DNA of 33,028 nt from Flavobacteriales bacterium (GCA_022448105.1 JAKVAV010000026.1:11964-44991), one strand, 5' to 3'. Shown: positions 17,671 through 26,553, counted from the stretch's first letter. Translations and numbers: made by a program. Notes: a model not told the origin generated them from the letters alone.

Positions 17671-18893
17671 TTAGTGCGAAAGACTTCAGGGAATCATTTT
17701 CAGGATCTTTTTTCTCAAGGCTCTTTACTTTGTCCGTTCTAATTTCAGCAATTTGGTTGCCGATCACACCGAAGGGAATGGGCTATCCTATAGGGTTTAT
17801 GGTCATTTTTTGGCTATTCACTCCAAAGTCGTTCTCTAGAGATAAAGGATTGGCTGTCTTACTGTTTTCGGCCATTTACCTTTTTCATCTCGTTGCAATG
17901 CTCTACACCGAGGATGTTGACCGGGGAATACGCGACCTCGGTCAAAAGGCATCTCTCTTCATATTTCCCCTTGTTTTTGGAACAGTATTGGAAGAGTATC
18001 TTCCCAAAAGAAAACTACTATTCGACCTGTTTTTACTTGGCCTAATCTTTTCAGTAGGGATAAGTATTCTTGATTCATTTATAAAGTACTCAGAGTCTGG
18101 TTTAGTGACTGACTTTTTTATGTCAGAGTTTTCATATAGTCATCATCCCAGCTATTTGGCTCTCTTTTTGAATTTTGGCCTTTCCATCCTCTTGATAGAG
18201 AACTTAAAGGACAGGAAAAAGCCTAAAGGTTGGGGTGTTGTTCTCACGATTTCAGTCTTTCTAGTGCTGGGGGTGATCTACTCAGCTTCAAAGATGGGTT
18301 TCATTCATTTTTTGTTTTTAATTGGGTTTGTGTTGACCTATTGGCTTGTTCGACAATCACTAAATAGTTCTCGGGTTGCCTTTATATTATCTCTTGGGGT
18401 ACTTTTCACTACTCTCTTTTTTGCAAACCCCACTGCAAAGAATAGGATCTTCCATTCGGTTGAAGTTATCAAGAACGAGAAGGTTGCGGCTTCGGAGGAT
18501 GAAACAGGTTCGACAGTAGCTCGATTGACCACTTGGGAACTCACGATTGATGAAATATTCAGACATCCGCTTGGAGTTGGAACAGGAGATATCCAAGATG
18601 TTCTTGATCAGCGTTACAGAAAAGAAGGGTTTGATCTCCTGGCCGAAAAGGGACTGAATCCGCATAATGTTTTCCTGCAAGTTTCATTAGCACAGGGAGT
18701 TGTGGCGATGTCGGTTTTTTTACTTTCTCTTTTCTTTGCCTTTTGGAAGACTTGGAAGCGCAAGGATTGGATTTATGCTTTTTTTCTTCTCAGTGTTGTA
18801 ATCCACTTCATGGTCGAATCTATGCTAGAGAAACAGTCTGGAGTCATCTTTTTCGCTATGATCAATGCGTACCTATACTTCAAGGAGGAATGA
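17667..18893 (+). CDS. O-antigen ligase / Wzy-type polymerase
   Basis: A 408-residue membrane protein with about ten to twelve hydrophobic segments. The periplasmic loop contains TGSTVARLTTWELTIDEI followed by HPLGVGTGDIQ and NPHNVFLQ, the pattern of the O-antigen ligase domain (PF04932-type). It is the only such protein in the cluster, so with a Wzx flippase present it could serve as the Wzy polymerase instead of a ligase. The ATG at 17667 overlaps the previous stop by 4 nt, and the stop overlaps the next start in the same way. Confidence 0.82.
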   Translation: MISAKDFRESFSGSFFSRLFTLSVLISAIWLPITPKGMGYPIGFMVIFWLFTPKSFSRDKGLAVLLFSAIYLFHLVAMLYTEDVDRGIRDLGQKASLFIFPLVFGTVLEEYLPKRKLLFDLFLLGLIFSVGISILDSFIKYSESGLVTDFFMSEFSYSHHPSYLALFLNFGLSILLIENLKDRKKPKGWGVVLTISVFLVLGVIYSASKMGFIHFLFLIGFVLTYWLVRQSLNSSRVAFILSLGVLFTTLFFANPTAKNRIFHSVEVIKNEKVAASEDETGSTVARLTTWELTIDEIFRHPLGVGTGDIQDVLDQRYRKEGFDLLAEKGLNPHNVFLQVSLAQGVVAMSVFLLSLFFAFWKTWKRKDWIYAFFLLSVVIHFMVESMLEKQSGVIFFAMINAYLYFKEE

Positions 18894-19903
18894 AGGTAGC
18901 TGTCATAATTCCTTGCCTCAATGAGAAGGCTTATATCGAGAGAACGATAGATTCAATACTCGAAGCTAGATTGGATGACGTCTCCCTTGAGATAATAGTA
19001 GTCGACGGTCTCAGTACTGATGGTACTGCCGAAATAGTGCGCAAAAAGGAAGCCCTAGATAGTCGTGTTCAGTTGGTTTCTAACGTTAAAAGAGTTACTC
19101 CAGTAGCATTGAATTTGGGGATTTCGCACGCTCAGCATGCTGACGTGAAGATCATATTGGGGGCACACTCTGAAATTGATTTTGACTTCATACATCGCAA
19201 CCTTGAGGTTCTCAAAACCCAACCAGAAGCAGATTGTGTTGGGGGCGTAATAGAGAATATATATGAAAACGAGACCGCGAAAATTGTGGGTTTGGCCATG
19301 TCATCTCGCTTTGGTGTTGGTGATGCTACGTTTAGAATTGGAGGCAAAGCAGGATTTGTTGAAACGGTTGCTTTTGGAGCTTACAGAAAAGAATTGTTTG
19401 ATAAAATCGGGCTATTTGATGAAAGATTGGTCCGAAATCAGGATGATGAATTTAATTTTCGCATTTTGAAAACTGGAGGAAAAATCTATTTCGACCCAAG
19501 CATAAAATCAAAGTACTTTGTAAGAAGCTCTCTTAAGAAACTATCCAGACAGTATTTTCAGTACGGATACTGGAAGGTATATGTAAACGCAATTCATAAA
19601 ACTATTACTACTTGGAGGCAGACGATTCCATTTCTTTTCGTTCTTTTTCTCTTCTTTGGGATCATATTATCGCCATTGAGTGAAGCTATATTCACTGTTT
19701 TTTTATTGGGAATTCTCACTTGGGGTTCATTGGCTTTGACGGCTTCAGTAGAAAGGAAATGTCCATTTTGGAAATGGCCCAATCTCATCCTAGTATTCTT
19801 TATTTTGCATTTTTTCTATGGCCTTGGCTATGCTAAGGGGGTATTATATTTCTTAATTTTTAAGAAAACACCAAATACTTTTTCTCCTAATATAACTAGA
19901 TAG
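18890..19903 (+). CDS. Glycosyltransferase family 2 with C-terminal membrane segments
   Basis: A 337-residue GT-A enzyme. It begins MKVAVIIPCLNEKAYIERTI, has IIVVDGLSTDGTAEIV for nucleotide and metal binding, GAHSEID as the DXD-like region, and RNQDDEFNFRI as the ED/QXXRW-like acceptor end. Two hydrophobic segments near residues 245-330 anchor it in the membrane. The start ATG at 18890 overlaps the upstream stop (ATGA); an AAGGAGG run lies at 18882-18888, only 1 nt from it, too close to be an ideal ribosome site. The donor is unknown. Confidence 0.88.
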   Translation: MKVAVIIPCLNEKAYIERTIDSILEARLDDVSLEIIVVDGLSTDGTAEIVRKKEALDSRVQLVSNVKRVTPVALNLGISHAQHADVKIILGAHSEIDFDFIHRNLEVLKTQPEADCVGGVIENIYENETAKIVGLAMSSRFGVGDATFRIGGKAGFVETVAFGAYRKELFDKIGLFDERLVRNQDDEFNFRILKTGGKIYFDPSIKSKYFVRSSLKKLSRQYFQYGYWKVYVNAIHKTITTWRQTIPFLFVLFLFFGIILSPLSEAIFTVFLLGILTWGSLALTASVERKCPFWKWPNLILVFFILHFFYGLGYAKGVLYFLIFKKTPNTFSPNITR

Positions 19904-19908
19904 GTATA

Positions 19909-20991
19909 ATGAAGATTCTAACAGTAGTTGGTGCTCGTCCTCAATTTGTCAAAGCCGCCACGATCAGTAGGCATGTGGCTTTTGATCCAGAAGTTGAGGA
20001 GATTCTCGTTCATACTGGTCAGCACTTTGATCAGAACATGAGTGAGGTGTTTTTTGAGGAAATGCAGATTCCTAAACCCAAGTACAATCTGAATATTAAT
20101 GCGCTAGGTCACGGTGCAATGACGGGTCGGATGCTTGAGGAAATCGAAGGAGTCTTAGCAAAAGAGCAACCGGATATTCTTCTCGTATATGGGGATACCA
20201 ACTCAACTATTGCAGGAGCTTTGGCAGCTAAAAAGCTTCATATTCCTGTCGGCCACGTGGAAGCAGGCCTTCGCAGTTTCAATATGGAAATGCCCGAAGA
20301 GGTCAACAGGATTCTCACTGATCGTATTTCAGATTATCTCTTTTGTCCAACCGATACAGCCATTAATAATCTCAAGAAGGAAGGCTACGATAATATCGAT
20401 TGTGAACTGGTGAGGACCGGTGACGTTATGTACGATGCGGCACTGTTCTACGCGAATTATTCAGAGGAAAAGTCAACTGTCCTTTCAGAAATTGGTCTTG
20501 AGAATTTTGCGCTTTGTACTCTTCACCGGGCTGAGAATACGGACAATGCCAAAAGACTTACAGCTTTCGTAGAAAGTCTCAATGAGATTCACCAGGAATT
20601 GCCTGTCGTTTGCCCACTTCATCCTCGAACAAAGAAAAAACTCGAAGAAAATGGCTTAGCGCTAAATGTGCATATCATTGATCCCGTAGGATACTTCGAC
20701 ATGATTGAGCTCTTGAAGCATTGTCGACTGGTTTTCACCGATAGTGGCGGACTGCAAAAGGAGGCCTACTTCTTCAATACTCCTTGCATCACCATGCGCG
20801 ATCAAACAGAATGGGTAGAATTGGTAGAAAATGGTTTTAATGTTTTGTCTGAACCAAATATTGAGAGTATGCGGGAGGCCTTTGAGAGAATGACTTCTAT
20901 TAAGCTCAATTTCCAAATAGACTTATACGGAGATGGTCTTGCTGCCAAATCAATACTGGCACATCTCAAATCTGCACTGAATGCCGGATAG
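19909..20991 (+). CDS. wecB: UDP-N-acetylglucosamine 2-epimerase (non-hydrolysing)
   Basis: A 360-residue protein with family signatures throughout: VVGARPQFVKAATISRH at the N-terminus, LVYGDTNSTIAGALAAKK, GHVEAGLRSFNMEMPEEVNR (with the conserved catalytic-region histidine and glutamates), RAENTDN, and FTDSGGLQKEAYFFNTPC near the C-terminus. It interconverts UDP-GlcNAc and UDP-ManNAc, giving ManNAc for the polysaccharide. The usual partner, a UDP-ManNAc dehydrogenase, is not in the window. Confidence 0.95.
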   Translation: MKILTVVGARPQFVKAATISRHVAFDPEVEEILVHTGQHFDQNMSEVFFEEMQIPKPKYNLNINALGHGAMTGRMLEEIEGVLAKEQPDILLVYGDTNSTIAGALAAKKLHIPVGHVEAGLRSFNMEMPEEVNRILTDRISDYLFCPTDTAINNLKKEGYDNIDCELVRTGDVMYDAALFYANYSEEKSTVLSEIGLENFALCTLHRAENTDNAKRLTAFVESLNEIHQELPVVCPLHPRTKKKLEENGLALNVHIIDPVGYFDMIELLKHCRLVFTDSGGLQKEAYFFNTPCITMRDQTEWVELVENGFNVLSEPNIESMREAFERMTSIKLNFQIDLYGDGLAAKSILAHLKSALNAG

Positions 20992-20999
20992 CTATTTCT

Positions 21000-21007
21000 T
21001 ACCTTTG
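21000..21007 (+). promoter_or_regulatory. Possible -7 element (TACCTTTG) before the second aminotransferase
   Basis: TACCTTTG matches TAnnTTTG and lies 19 nt before the ATG at 21027, in the 35-nt gap after wecB. No -33 TTTG is visible at normal distance. Confidence 0.3.
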
Positions 21008-21026
21008 TCAAAAAGTAGTTGAGCGT

Positions 21027-22247
21027 ATGATCCCATTTTCTCCACCTCGTATGGATCAAAAGATAGTTGATGAAGTAACTGATACTCTTCTTTCTGGTTG
21101 GATAACGACGGGTCCTAAAACTAAAAGGTTCGAAAAGGAAATTTCTGAATACACCGGTGCTCAGAAGACTGTTTGTTTTAACTCGGCTACAGCTGGAATT
21201 GAGTTGGTGCTGCGATGGTTTGGAGTAGGAGAGGGAGATGAAGTGATCATTCCCGCTTACACATATTGCGCCACAGCTAATGTTGTCGTTCATTGCGGAG
21301 CCAAGCCGGTGATGGTGGATACATTGCCAAACAGTTTTAACCTCGATCCACAGAAAGTTAGAGAAGCAGTAACGGAAAGAACGAAGGTTATTGTTCCGGT
21401 CGATATCGCCGGATTTCCTTGCGATTACGATCAGCTCTGGGCCATCATTTACGACAACGAAATCAAGAAACTATACACGCCGCGCACTGACGAGCAAAAA
21501 ACACTTGGTAGGATAATGCTGATGGCTGATTCTGCTCATGGTTTTGGAGCTGTGTACAAAGGCAAAAAGCTGGGGAGTGTGGCCGATGGAACTGCCTTTT
21601 CCTTCCACGCGGTCAAGAATCTTACTACCGCAGAAGGTGGAGCAGTTTGCTTAAATATGCCCGAGCAATTTGATCATGAAGAGATGTATCGTCTGCTCAA
21701 TTTGATGAGTCTCCACGGACAGAGCAAAGATGCTTTGAGCAAAATGCAAAAGGGTGCTTGGCGCTATGATGTGACTACCCCTGGCTATAAATGCAATATG
21801 ACCGATATTCAAGCCTCTATAGGTTTGGTCGAGTTAGCCAGATACGATTCAGAGACCCTCCAAAGACGCAGAGCAATCTGTGCTTTATACGACCAAGAAT
21901 TCGCTAATTGCGATTGGGCAATTACTCCAACCTTTGAAGAGGGAGCCGAAACGGAAACTTCATATCATCTTTATCAATTGAGAGTGAGTTCCGCGACAGA
22001 AGCGCAAAGAGATGCGATCATTCAATTTATCGCCGAAAGAGATATAGCGGTAAATGTACATTTCATTCCTTTACCCATGCTGACAGCGTACCGTGAAAAG
22101 GGATACGACATCGATCATTATCCTAATGCTCTTGCCAATTATTCAAATGAGATTAGCTTACCACTCTTTTTCAATTTAACCGACAAACAAGTACTAGAGG
22201 TTGCTGCAGCGGTAAAAGATGGGGTAAAACATATTTGTAGCCGATGA
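21027..22247 (+). CDS. DegT/DnrJ/EryC1-family sugar-nucleotide aminotransferase
   Basis: A 406-residue PLP enzyme with the canonical sugar-aminotransferase features: IPFSPPRMD N-terminus, GWITTGP, DEVIIPAYTY, cofactor Asp168 in MADSAHGFGA, and the PLP lysine Lys197 in SFHAVKNLTTAEGG. Compared with the common form it has an extra loop at about residues 134-160. It probably makes a 4-amino or 3-amino deoxysugar nucleotide. Its 4-nt overlap with a PglC-like transferase suggests the amino sugar may be the first sugar of the repeat, as in bacillosamine pathways, but no 4,6-dehydratase gene is in the window. Confidence 0.9.
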   Translation: MIPFSPPRMDQKIVDEVTDTLLSGWITTGPKTKRFEKEISEYTGAQKTVCFNSATAGIELVLRWFGVGEGDEVIIPAYTYCATANVVVHCGAKPVMVDTLPNSFNLDPQKVREAVTERTKVIVPVDIAGFPCDYDQLWAIIYDNEIKKLYTPRTDEQKTLGRIMLMADSAHGFGAVYKGKKLGSVADGTAFSFHAVKNLTTAEGGAVCLNMPEQFDHEEMYRLLNLMSLHGQSKDALSKMQKGAWRYDVTTPGYKCNMTDIQASIGLVELARYDSETLQRRRAICALYDQEFANCDWAITPTFEEGAETETSYHLYQLRVSSATEAQRDAIIQFIAERDIAVNVHFIPLPMLTAYREKGYDIDHYPNALANYSNEISLPLFFNLTDKQVLEVAAAVKDGVKHICSR

Positions 22248-22834
22248 TCAAATTCGCCTTTGATCGCGTTTTCTCCTTTCTGGGCATTGCTTTTTTACTA
22301 CCACTTTTTCTAGGTATCGCGATTTGGATAGTAATCGATTCAAGAGGTGGAATATTTTTTGTTCAGGAAAGAGTAGGCTTAAAAGGACGACATTTTGGTC
22401 TCTTAAAGTTTCGAACTATGTTTCCGCTGTCGGAGCAACATGGAAAGCTGACCGTTGGGGCAAAAGATCCAAGAGTCACATCTGCGGGCTACTTTTTGAG
22501 AAAATACAAATTAGATGAGCTTCCTCAACTTTGGAATGTCCTCATTGCTGATATGAGCTTCGTTGGACCGAGACCAGAGGTCCCAGAGTATGTGGCATTG
22601 TACAGCGAAGAGCAATGGAAAGTGCTTCAGGTACGACCAGGAATTACAGATGAAGCTTCGATTGCCTATTTCGAGGAAAGTGAACTGTTGTCGAAAAGCG
22701 CTGACCCTCGCAAAACATATATCGAAGAAGTGATGCCTGCCAAGCTAAAGATGAATTTGGAATACCTCAAAAGAAGGTCGTATATCAGAGATTTAGAAGT
22801 CATCGCAAAAACGCTAAAGAGAATAATTTCTTAG
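22244..22834 (+). CDS. Initiating phosphoglycosyl transferase, PglC/WcaJ_C type
   Basis: A 196-residue monotopic bacterial sugar transferase, the short PglC-like form. It has an N-terminal re-entrant hydrophobic segment (FSFLGIAFLLPLFLGIAIWI), then FFVQERVGLKG, LLKFRTM, the catalytic Asp-Glu pair in KYKLDELPQLWNVL, and FVGPRPEVPEY. It should transfer a sugar phosphate from a UDP-sugar to undecaprenyl phosphate, starting the repeat unit. It is the last gene of the cluster, and its TAG stop interlocks with the stop of the opposite-strand gene. Confidence 0.93.
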   Translation: MIKFAFDRVFSFLGIAFLLPLFLGIAIWIVIDSRGGIFFVQERVGLKGRHFGLLKFRTMFPLSEQHGKLTVGAKDPRVTSAGYFLRKYKLDELPQLWNVLIADMSFVGPRPEVPEYVALYSEEQWKVLQVRPGITDEASIAYFEESELLSKSADPRKTYIEEVMPAKLKMNLEYLKRRSYIRDLEVIAKTLKRIIS

Positions 22835-23730
22835 AGTCGATGTTTCTCGACGGCCGCATGCAAACGCTTTATCTCCTCCACTTTTTCAGGATAACCGAGC
22901 CTGTCGTAAGACATGATCAAATTGTTCAATAGTCTAACAACCATAGATTTGTTATCACAGGGCTGATAATACTTCTCTTCATCTTTCAATTCGAGTTCCT
23001 GAAGGTAGTTGGTCAACTCATTTCTGTGCACGATGGTACCTTGGCTAAATGCATTAATGTAGAAGAGCACTTTGTCTTGATTGTCTTTTCCTGACATCTT
23101 GTTCTCAATGAGTTTCAGAATATTGTACTCATCAACGTAAGCCATTACAAAGTGGTTGGGAAGATTTACTCCATATATAGGTATGTCAAGACGCTGAGCT
23201 AACACGATATAGAGGATGCTCAGGCTAAGTGGATTTCCCTTCTGGCTTTCTAAAACGGTACTTATATAGTTATTCTGAGCTGCATGATAATTCTTCTTGT
23301 TTCCACGAAATCCATGCACATCAAATAGTATATGGTTGATCACTTTTACCTTTTCCAGCGCAGTTAGTTCATCATTAAGTTCCAACCAGATGTCTTGATG
23401 TAGTTTGGTGAGTCGATCATAAGTATCTGTTTCGTCTAGATCGGGGTACTGGTATCGAGCCACCAAGAGAGCTCCAGTGAAGAGGTCTTCTCCTCCCTCT
23501 TTTGCCCAGTTTTCTAGTCCATTGAGTACTGCTTCAAATTGAATATCGTGAATGATATCTTCTATACGTTGTTGAAACTCTTTTCCGAAAGTGTTGACTT
23601 CCCATACATTTTCAAGGCTAGGAATAGCTACTTCACCAATCGCCACTATGCGTTCTTTTACCTGCTTGTAAATGTTTTCATCAGGATCATCGATAAGATT
23701 GATCAAAGCTTCTATTTCGGAAGAACTCAT
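22831..23730 (-). CDS. SirB1/transglutaminase-like family protein
   Basis: A 299-residue cytoplasmic protein. The N-terminal 60 residues look like a helical repeat (EALINLIDDPDENIYKQVKE), followed by the SirB1 N-terminal transglutaminase-like domain: HGFRGNKKNYHAAQNNYIS, then KGNPLSLSILYIVLAQRL and YGVNLPNHFVMAY. The classical nucleophile cysteine is not evident in these segments, so enzymatic activity is doubtful. Function in Bacteroidota is unknown. It is convergent with the polysaccharide cluster and 101 nt downstream of the phosphorylase gene on the same strand. Confidence 0.82.
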   Translation of the reverse strand: MSSSEIEALINLIDDPDENIYKQVKERIVAIGEVAIPSLENVWEVNTFGKEFQQRIEDIIHDIQFEAVLNGLENWAKEGGEDLFTGALLVARYQYPDLDETDTYDRLTKLHQDIWLELNDELTALEKVKVINHILFDVHGFRGNKKNYHAAQNNYISTVLESQKGNPLSLSILYIVLAQRLDIPIYGVNLPNHFVMAYVDEYNILKLIENKMSGKDNQDKVLFYINAFSQGTIVHRNELTNYLQELELKDEEKYYQPCDNKSMVVRLLNNLIMSYDRLGYPEKVEEIKRLHAAVEKHRL

Positions 23731-23831
23731 CTGCTGTAAGACGTAATCTCTAAAATAATTATTGCGCTTAAAGATATTTTTGAGACCCGCCGAGAAGTCA
23801 TCAATCCCTCACACTTATAACCATTACTCTG

Positions 23832-24731
23832 TTAATCTTCAGATATTCTGTCTATTACAGTGGTGATTAAGTTTTCCATAGCCGAATGGTGATCAGTTAA
23901 GAATGTATTGGAGGCTCGATTAGCTACAACTAAACATACCGTCGTGCATTCATGGCCCAGAGCGGCTCCAAGGCCAAAAAGTGCAGAGCTCTCCATTTCA
24001 TAATTGGCCATTGGGATTCCGTTGAAAGAGAATGATCCCATTCTATCGTTTACCTCTGGCATGGCAACAGGAAGTCTGAGCTTTCTACCTTGAGGGCCAT
24101 AAAATCCGCATGCGGTGGCGGTAATTCCCTGTACGAATCCTTTATCGAAAATGGACTGGAACTTTTTGGAGCTTCGAACAGCGTAAGGTTTTATACCGTC
24201 AATTGACCATTTAACATGATCATTATAGGCCTTGGTGAGATTTAGTTCATCATCTTCAAATTGTGATTGGTAGTAGTGCATTACAGCGTCAAGACCAATA
24301 GCGTAACGGCTATGAACAAAACTTCCTGGCTCTATTTCTTTTCTCAATCCTCCGCTTGTGCCAATTCTGATAACGTTCAAAGGTCTGAAGTCTGAGACAG
24401 CTTCTCGATTCTCGAAATCTATACTCCTCAGTGCGTCCAGCTCGTTTAGTACGATGTCAATATTGTCAGTGCCAATTCCCGTGCTTAACGCTGAGATTCG
24501 CATAGAGCCTATGTGGCCCGTGTGAGTTACAAATTCTCTATTAGAAACCTTGACTTCAATACGATCAAAATGGTTGGAGATTTTTTCAACTCGCCCCTGA
24601 TCTCCAACAACCAGAACTGTATCTGCAATCTGATTGGGCTTAAGTGCTAAGTGATATATTGAGCCATCTTCATTCACTGGGAGCTCGGAAGGCGCGAAGC
24701 GTATATCTTGAGTTAATTGAAATTTTTTCAC
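23832..24731 (-). CDS. Nucleoside phosphorylase (uridine/purine phosphorylase family)
   Basis: About 299 residues from a GTG start (MKKFQLTQDIRFAP after initiation). Motifs are VGDQGRVEKISNHF (GDP is usual; here GDQ), STGIGTDNIDIVLNE, IRIGTSGGLRKE, and NYEMESSALFGLGAALG with the ribose-binding Glu. The enzyme should split nucleosides with phosphate for salvage. A GTG further upstream (24806) would add 25 residues, but those residues (TDLLKIELGSLDK) match the tail of the decayed DUF4197 gene next door, so the shorter start is preferred. Confidence 0.88.
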   Translation of the reverse strand: MKKFQLTQDIRFAPSELPVNEDGSIYHLALKPNQIADTVLVVGDQGRVEKISNHFDRIEVKVSNREFVTHTGHIGSMRISALSTGIGTDNIDIVLNELDALRSIDFENREAVSDFRPLNVIRIGTSGGLRKEIEPGSFVHSRYAIGLDAVMHYYQSQFEDDELNLTKAYNDHVKWSIDGIKPYAVRSSKKFQSIFDKGFVQGITATACGFYGPQGRKLRLPVAMPEVNDRMGSFSFNGIPMANYEMESSALFGLGAALGHECTTVCLVVANRASNTFLTDHHSAMENLITTVIDRISED

Positions 24732-24764
24732 AAGGAGGCAAGGTACAAACTCTAGTCTGAATGA

Positions 24765-25380
24765 TTTGTCCAATGAGCCCAACTCAATTTTCAGTAAATC
24801 CGTCACACAGGCGGCAGGTTTTTCCTTTATCTTCTTCTGAAATCAACAAGAAAAGGCCTTCCAAAGCCTTTTGTGATATGTATGCTCCGAGCTCAGTATT
24901 TACTTCGTTTCCGCCTTTGAGAAAAAAAGAAACTATTGTAAGCTGAGGTTAATGGTTCCCAGTATTCCGTCGGGCCTACTTCATTTGTAGCCTTATCAAC
25001 TTCTGATTGGAACGCAGCTCGAAGATCTGATTCAGTGGATTTCATGAGATAGACAGTGGCTAAATTGTCCGCTCCTTCCAATATAGAAAAGGCATCTTGA
25101 ATCGACAGCGATGTTATGGCTTCTACAAATGTGGGCGTCGCGTGGGACACTGGCTTTTCAGCGGCACGGTTGAGATTTTCCTCACATTTTTTAACTGATC
25201 TTCCAACCAGCGTTTCGTAGCAGTATGTTTCACTTTTTCTGCCTCTTTCGGAAAAGAAATTCTTAGCCTCGGAGAATGACAAAATTGATTCTCCTCTCCT
25301 GAAAATTCAACCGAATTATTCACGTAAATAACCAGAGCTTCTTTCAATTTAGCGGTAATTTCAACACTTGTAAAGAGGTA
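24765..25380 (-). pseudogene. Decayed DUF4197 family gene, three frameshifts
   Basis: Pieces of a DUF4197 protein are found in order in different minus-strand frames. Piece 1 (about 25365-25190) reads LKEALVIYVNN and PRLRISFPKEAEKV. Piece 2 (about 25190-24930) reads ENLNRAAEKPVSHATPTFVE, TSLSIQDAFSILEGADNLAT and PTEYWEPLTSAYNSF. Piece 3 (about 24922-24825) reads NTELGAYISQKALEGLFLLI. Piece 4 (about 24820-24765) reads PAACVTDLLKIELGSLDK. Each junction falls at a homopolymer: six A (25187-25192), seven T (24922-24928) and five A (24819-24823) on the coding strand. The N-terminal signal sequence is not recognisable. Family function is unknown. Sequencing error at homopolymers is an alternative, but lost conserved residues and the missing N-terminus favour true decay. 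Confidence 0.8.
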
Positions 25381-25575
25381 AATCTATTTACAGTGATTCA
25401 TTTCTAGCCTGAATAGCTCTTTTAAAGCTTTTTTCTGAGCTTGAAGTAAGTACAAGGGTAAAAAATAATTGGAAGATACAGCTCCGTTACGGGACTAGTT
25501 GGTTAAGATAATGCCATCAAACCGCGAAATGAAGAATAGTCTACTTGAGAAGAGCCGTTTGATTATCTTCGTCGC

Positions 25576-26529
25576 ATGGGTCAAGAAATCCTAGTTACTG
25601 GAGCTGCCGGTTTTATTGGTTCTCACTTGTGTGAGTACCTCCTTGAGCAAGGACATACTGTCTACGGAATTGACAACTTTGATCCTTTTTATGACAGGAA
25701 AATTAAAGAACGCAATATTGAGTCATTCCGCAATCACGAGCGCTTCGGCTTTTTTGAGGTCGACTTGACAGATGTTGATAAACTCCAGCGCATGCCTAGT
25801 TTTGACGTGGCAGTGCATCTAGCTGGAAAGGCCGGTGTGCGTCCTAGCATTGAAGCACCTCAGGATTATATTGATGCAAATATCACTGCCACACTCAATG
25901 TATTGGAGCTCTGCCGTTCAAAAGAATGTTCCAAAATTGCATTTGCCAGTAGCAGCAGTATTTATGGAAATTCAAAGCATATTCCATTCATAGAACAAGG
26001 GGTAGAGTATGAGCCGATCTCGCCATACGCTTTTTCCAAGCGAAGTTGCGAATTGTTGAACCACACCTACCATCATCTTTATAATCTTAATATCCTCAAT
26101 CTGCGCTTTTTTACCGTGTATGGACCTCGACAAAGACCAGATCTAGCGATTCATAAGTTTGCCAAGTTACTGAGCAGAGGAGAGAGTATTCCAATGTTTG
26201 GGGATGGCTCTACATCTAGAGATTACACTTTTGTAGCTGATACTATTTCGGGTATAAATGGAGCAATAACTTATCTGAATGAAAATGAGAATGTGTTCGA
26301 GATTATCAATCTGGGAAATAACCAACCGGTGAAACTCTCTGAACTAATAGATGGTATAAGCGCGGCTTTTGGAATTGAGCCAAAAATTGATCAACTTCCA
26401 ATGCAGCCTGGAGATGTAGATATCACCTATGCTTCCATAGATAAGGCGAAGAAATTATTTGGGTATGACCCAAAAACGAGTATCGATGAGGGTTTAGAGA
26501 AGTTCGTAGAATGGTTTCGATCGCGGTGA
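25576..26529 (+). CDS. NAD-dependent epimerase, UDP-glucuronate 4-epimerase-like
   Basis: A 317-residue extended SDR. It has the Rossmann motif TGAAGFIG at residues 8-15, IDNFDPFYDRKIKERNI, HLAGKAGVRPSIEAP, a catalytic SSSS near 125-128, Tyr151 and Lys155 in YAFSK, and VYGPRQRPDLAIHKFA. The DPFYD and RQRPDLA segments are typical of UDP-glucuronate 4-epimerases, giving UDP-GalA. It is separate from the polysaccharide cluster by 2.7 kb of minus-strand genes but may supply sugars to it. Convergent with the DUF2490 gene. Confidence 0.88.
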   Translation: MGQEILVTGAAGFIGSHLCEYLLEQGHTVYGIDNFDPFYDRKIKERNIESFRNHERFGFFEVDLTDVDKLQRMPSFDVAVHLAGKAGVRPSIEAPQDYIDANITATLNVLELCRSKECSKIAFASSSSIYGNSKHIPFIEQGVEYEPISPYAFSKRSCELLNHTYHHLYNLNILNLRFFTVYGPRQRPDLAIHKFAKLLSRGESIPMFGDGSTSRDYTFVADTISGINGAITYLNENENVFEIINLGNNQPVKLSELIDGISAAFGIEPKIDQLPMQPGDVDITYASIDKAKKLFGYDPKTSIDEGLEKFVEWFRSR

Positions 26530-26530
26530 T

Positions 26531-26553
26531 AAATCACTACTAATTAGGGATTT
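26531..26553. terminator. Weak hairpin between convergent genes
   Basis: An AAATC-A-CTA / TAG-G-GATTT stem with one A-G mismatch and a 5-nt loop lies in the 10-nt gap and over the DUF2490 stop, followed by T-rich sequence on the plus strand. It may end both convergent transcripts, but it is AT-rich and weak. Confidence 0.35.

Noticed and set aside
18743-18889. Long N-terminal extension of the GT2 enzyme
   Set aside because: It lies inside the ligase gene and is not GT2-like; the ATG at 18890 starts the conserved fold.
24893-25347. Two separate small minus-strand genes
   Set aside because: Both are pieces of one DUF4197 protein in different frames, so they are listed as one pseudogene.
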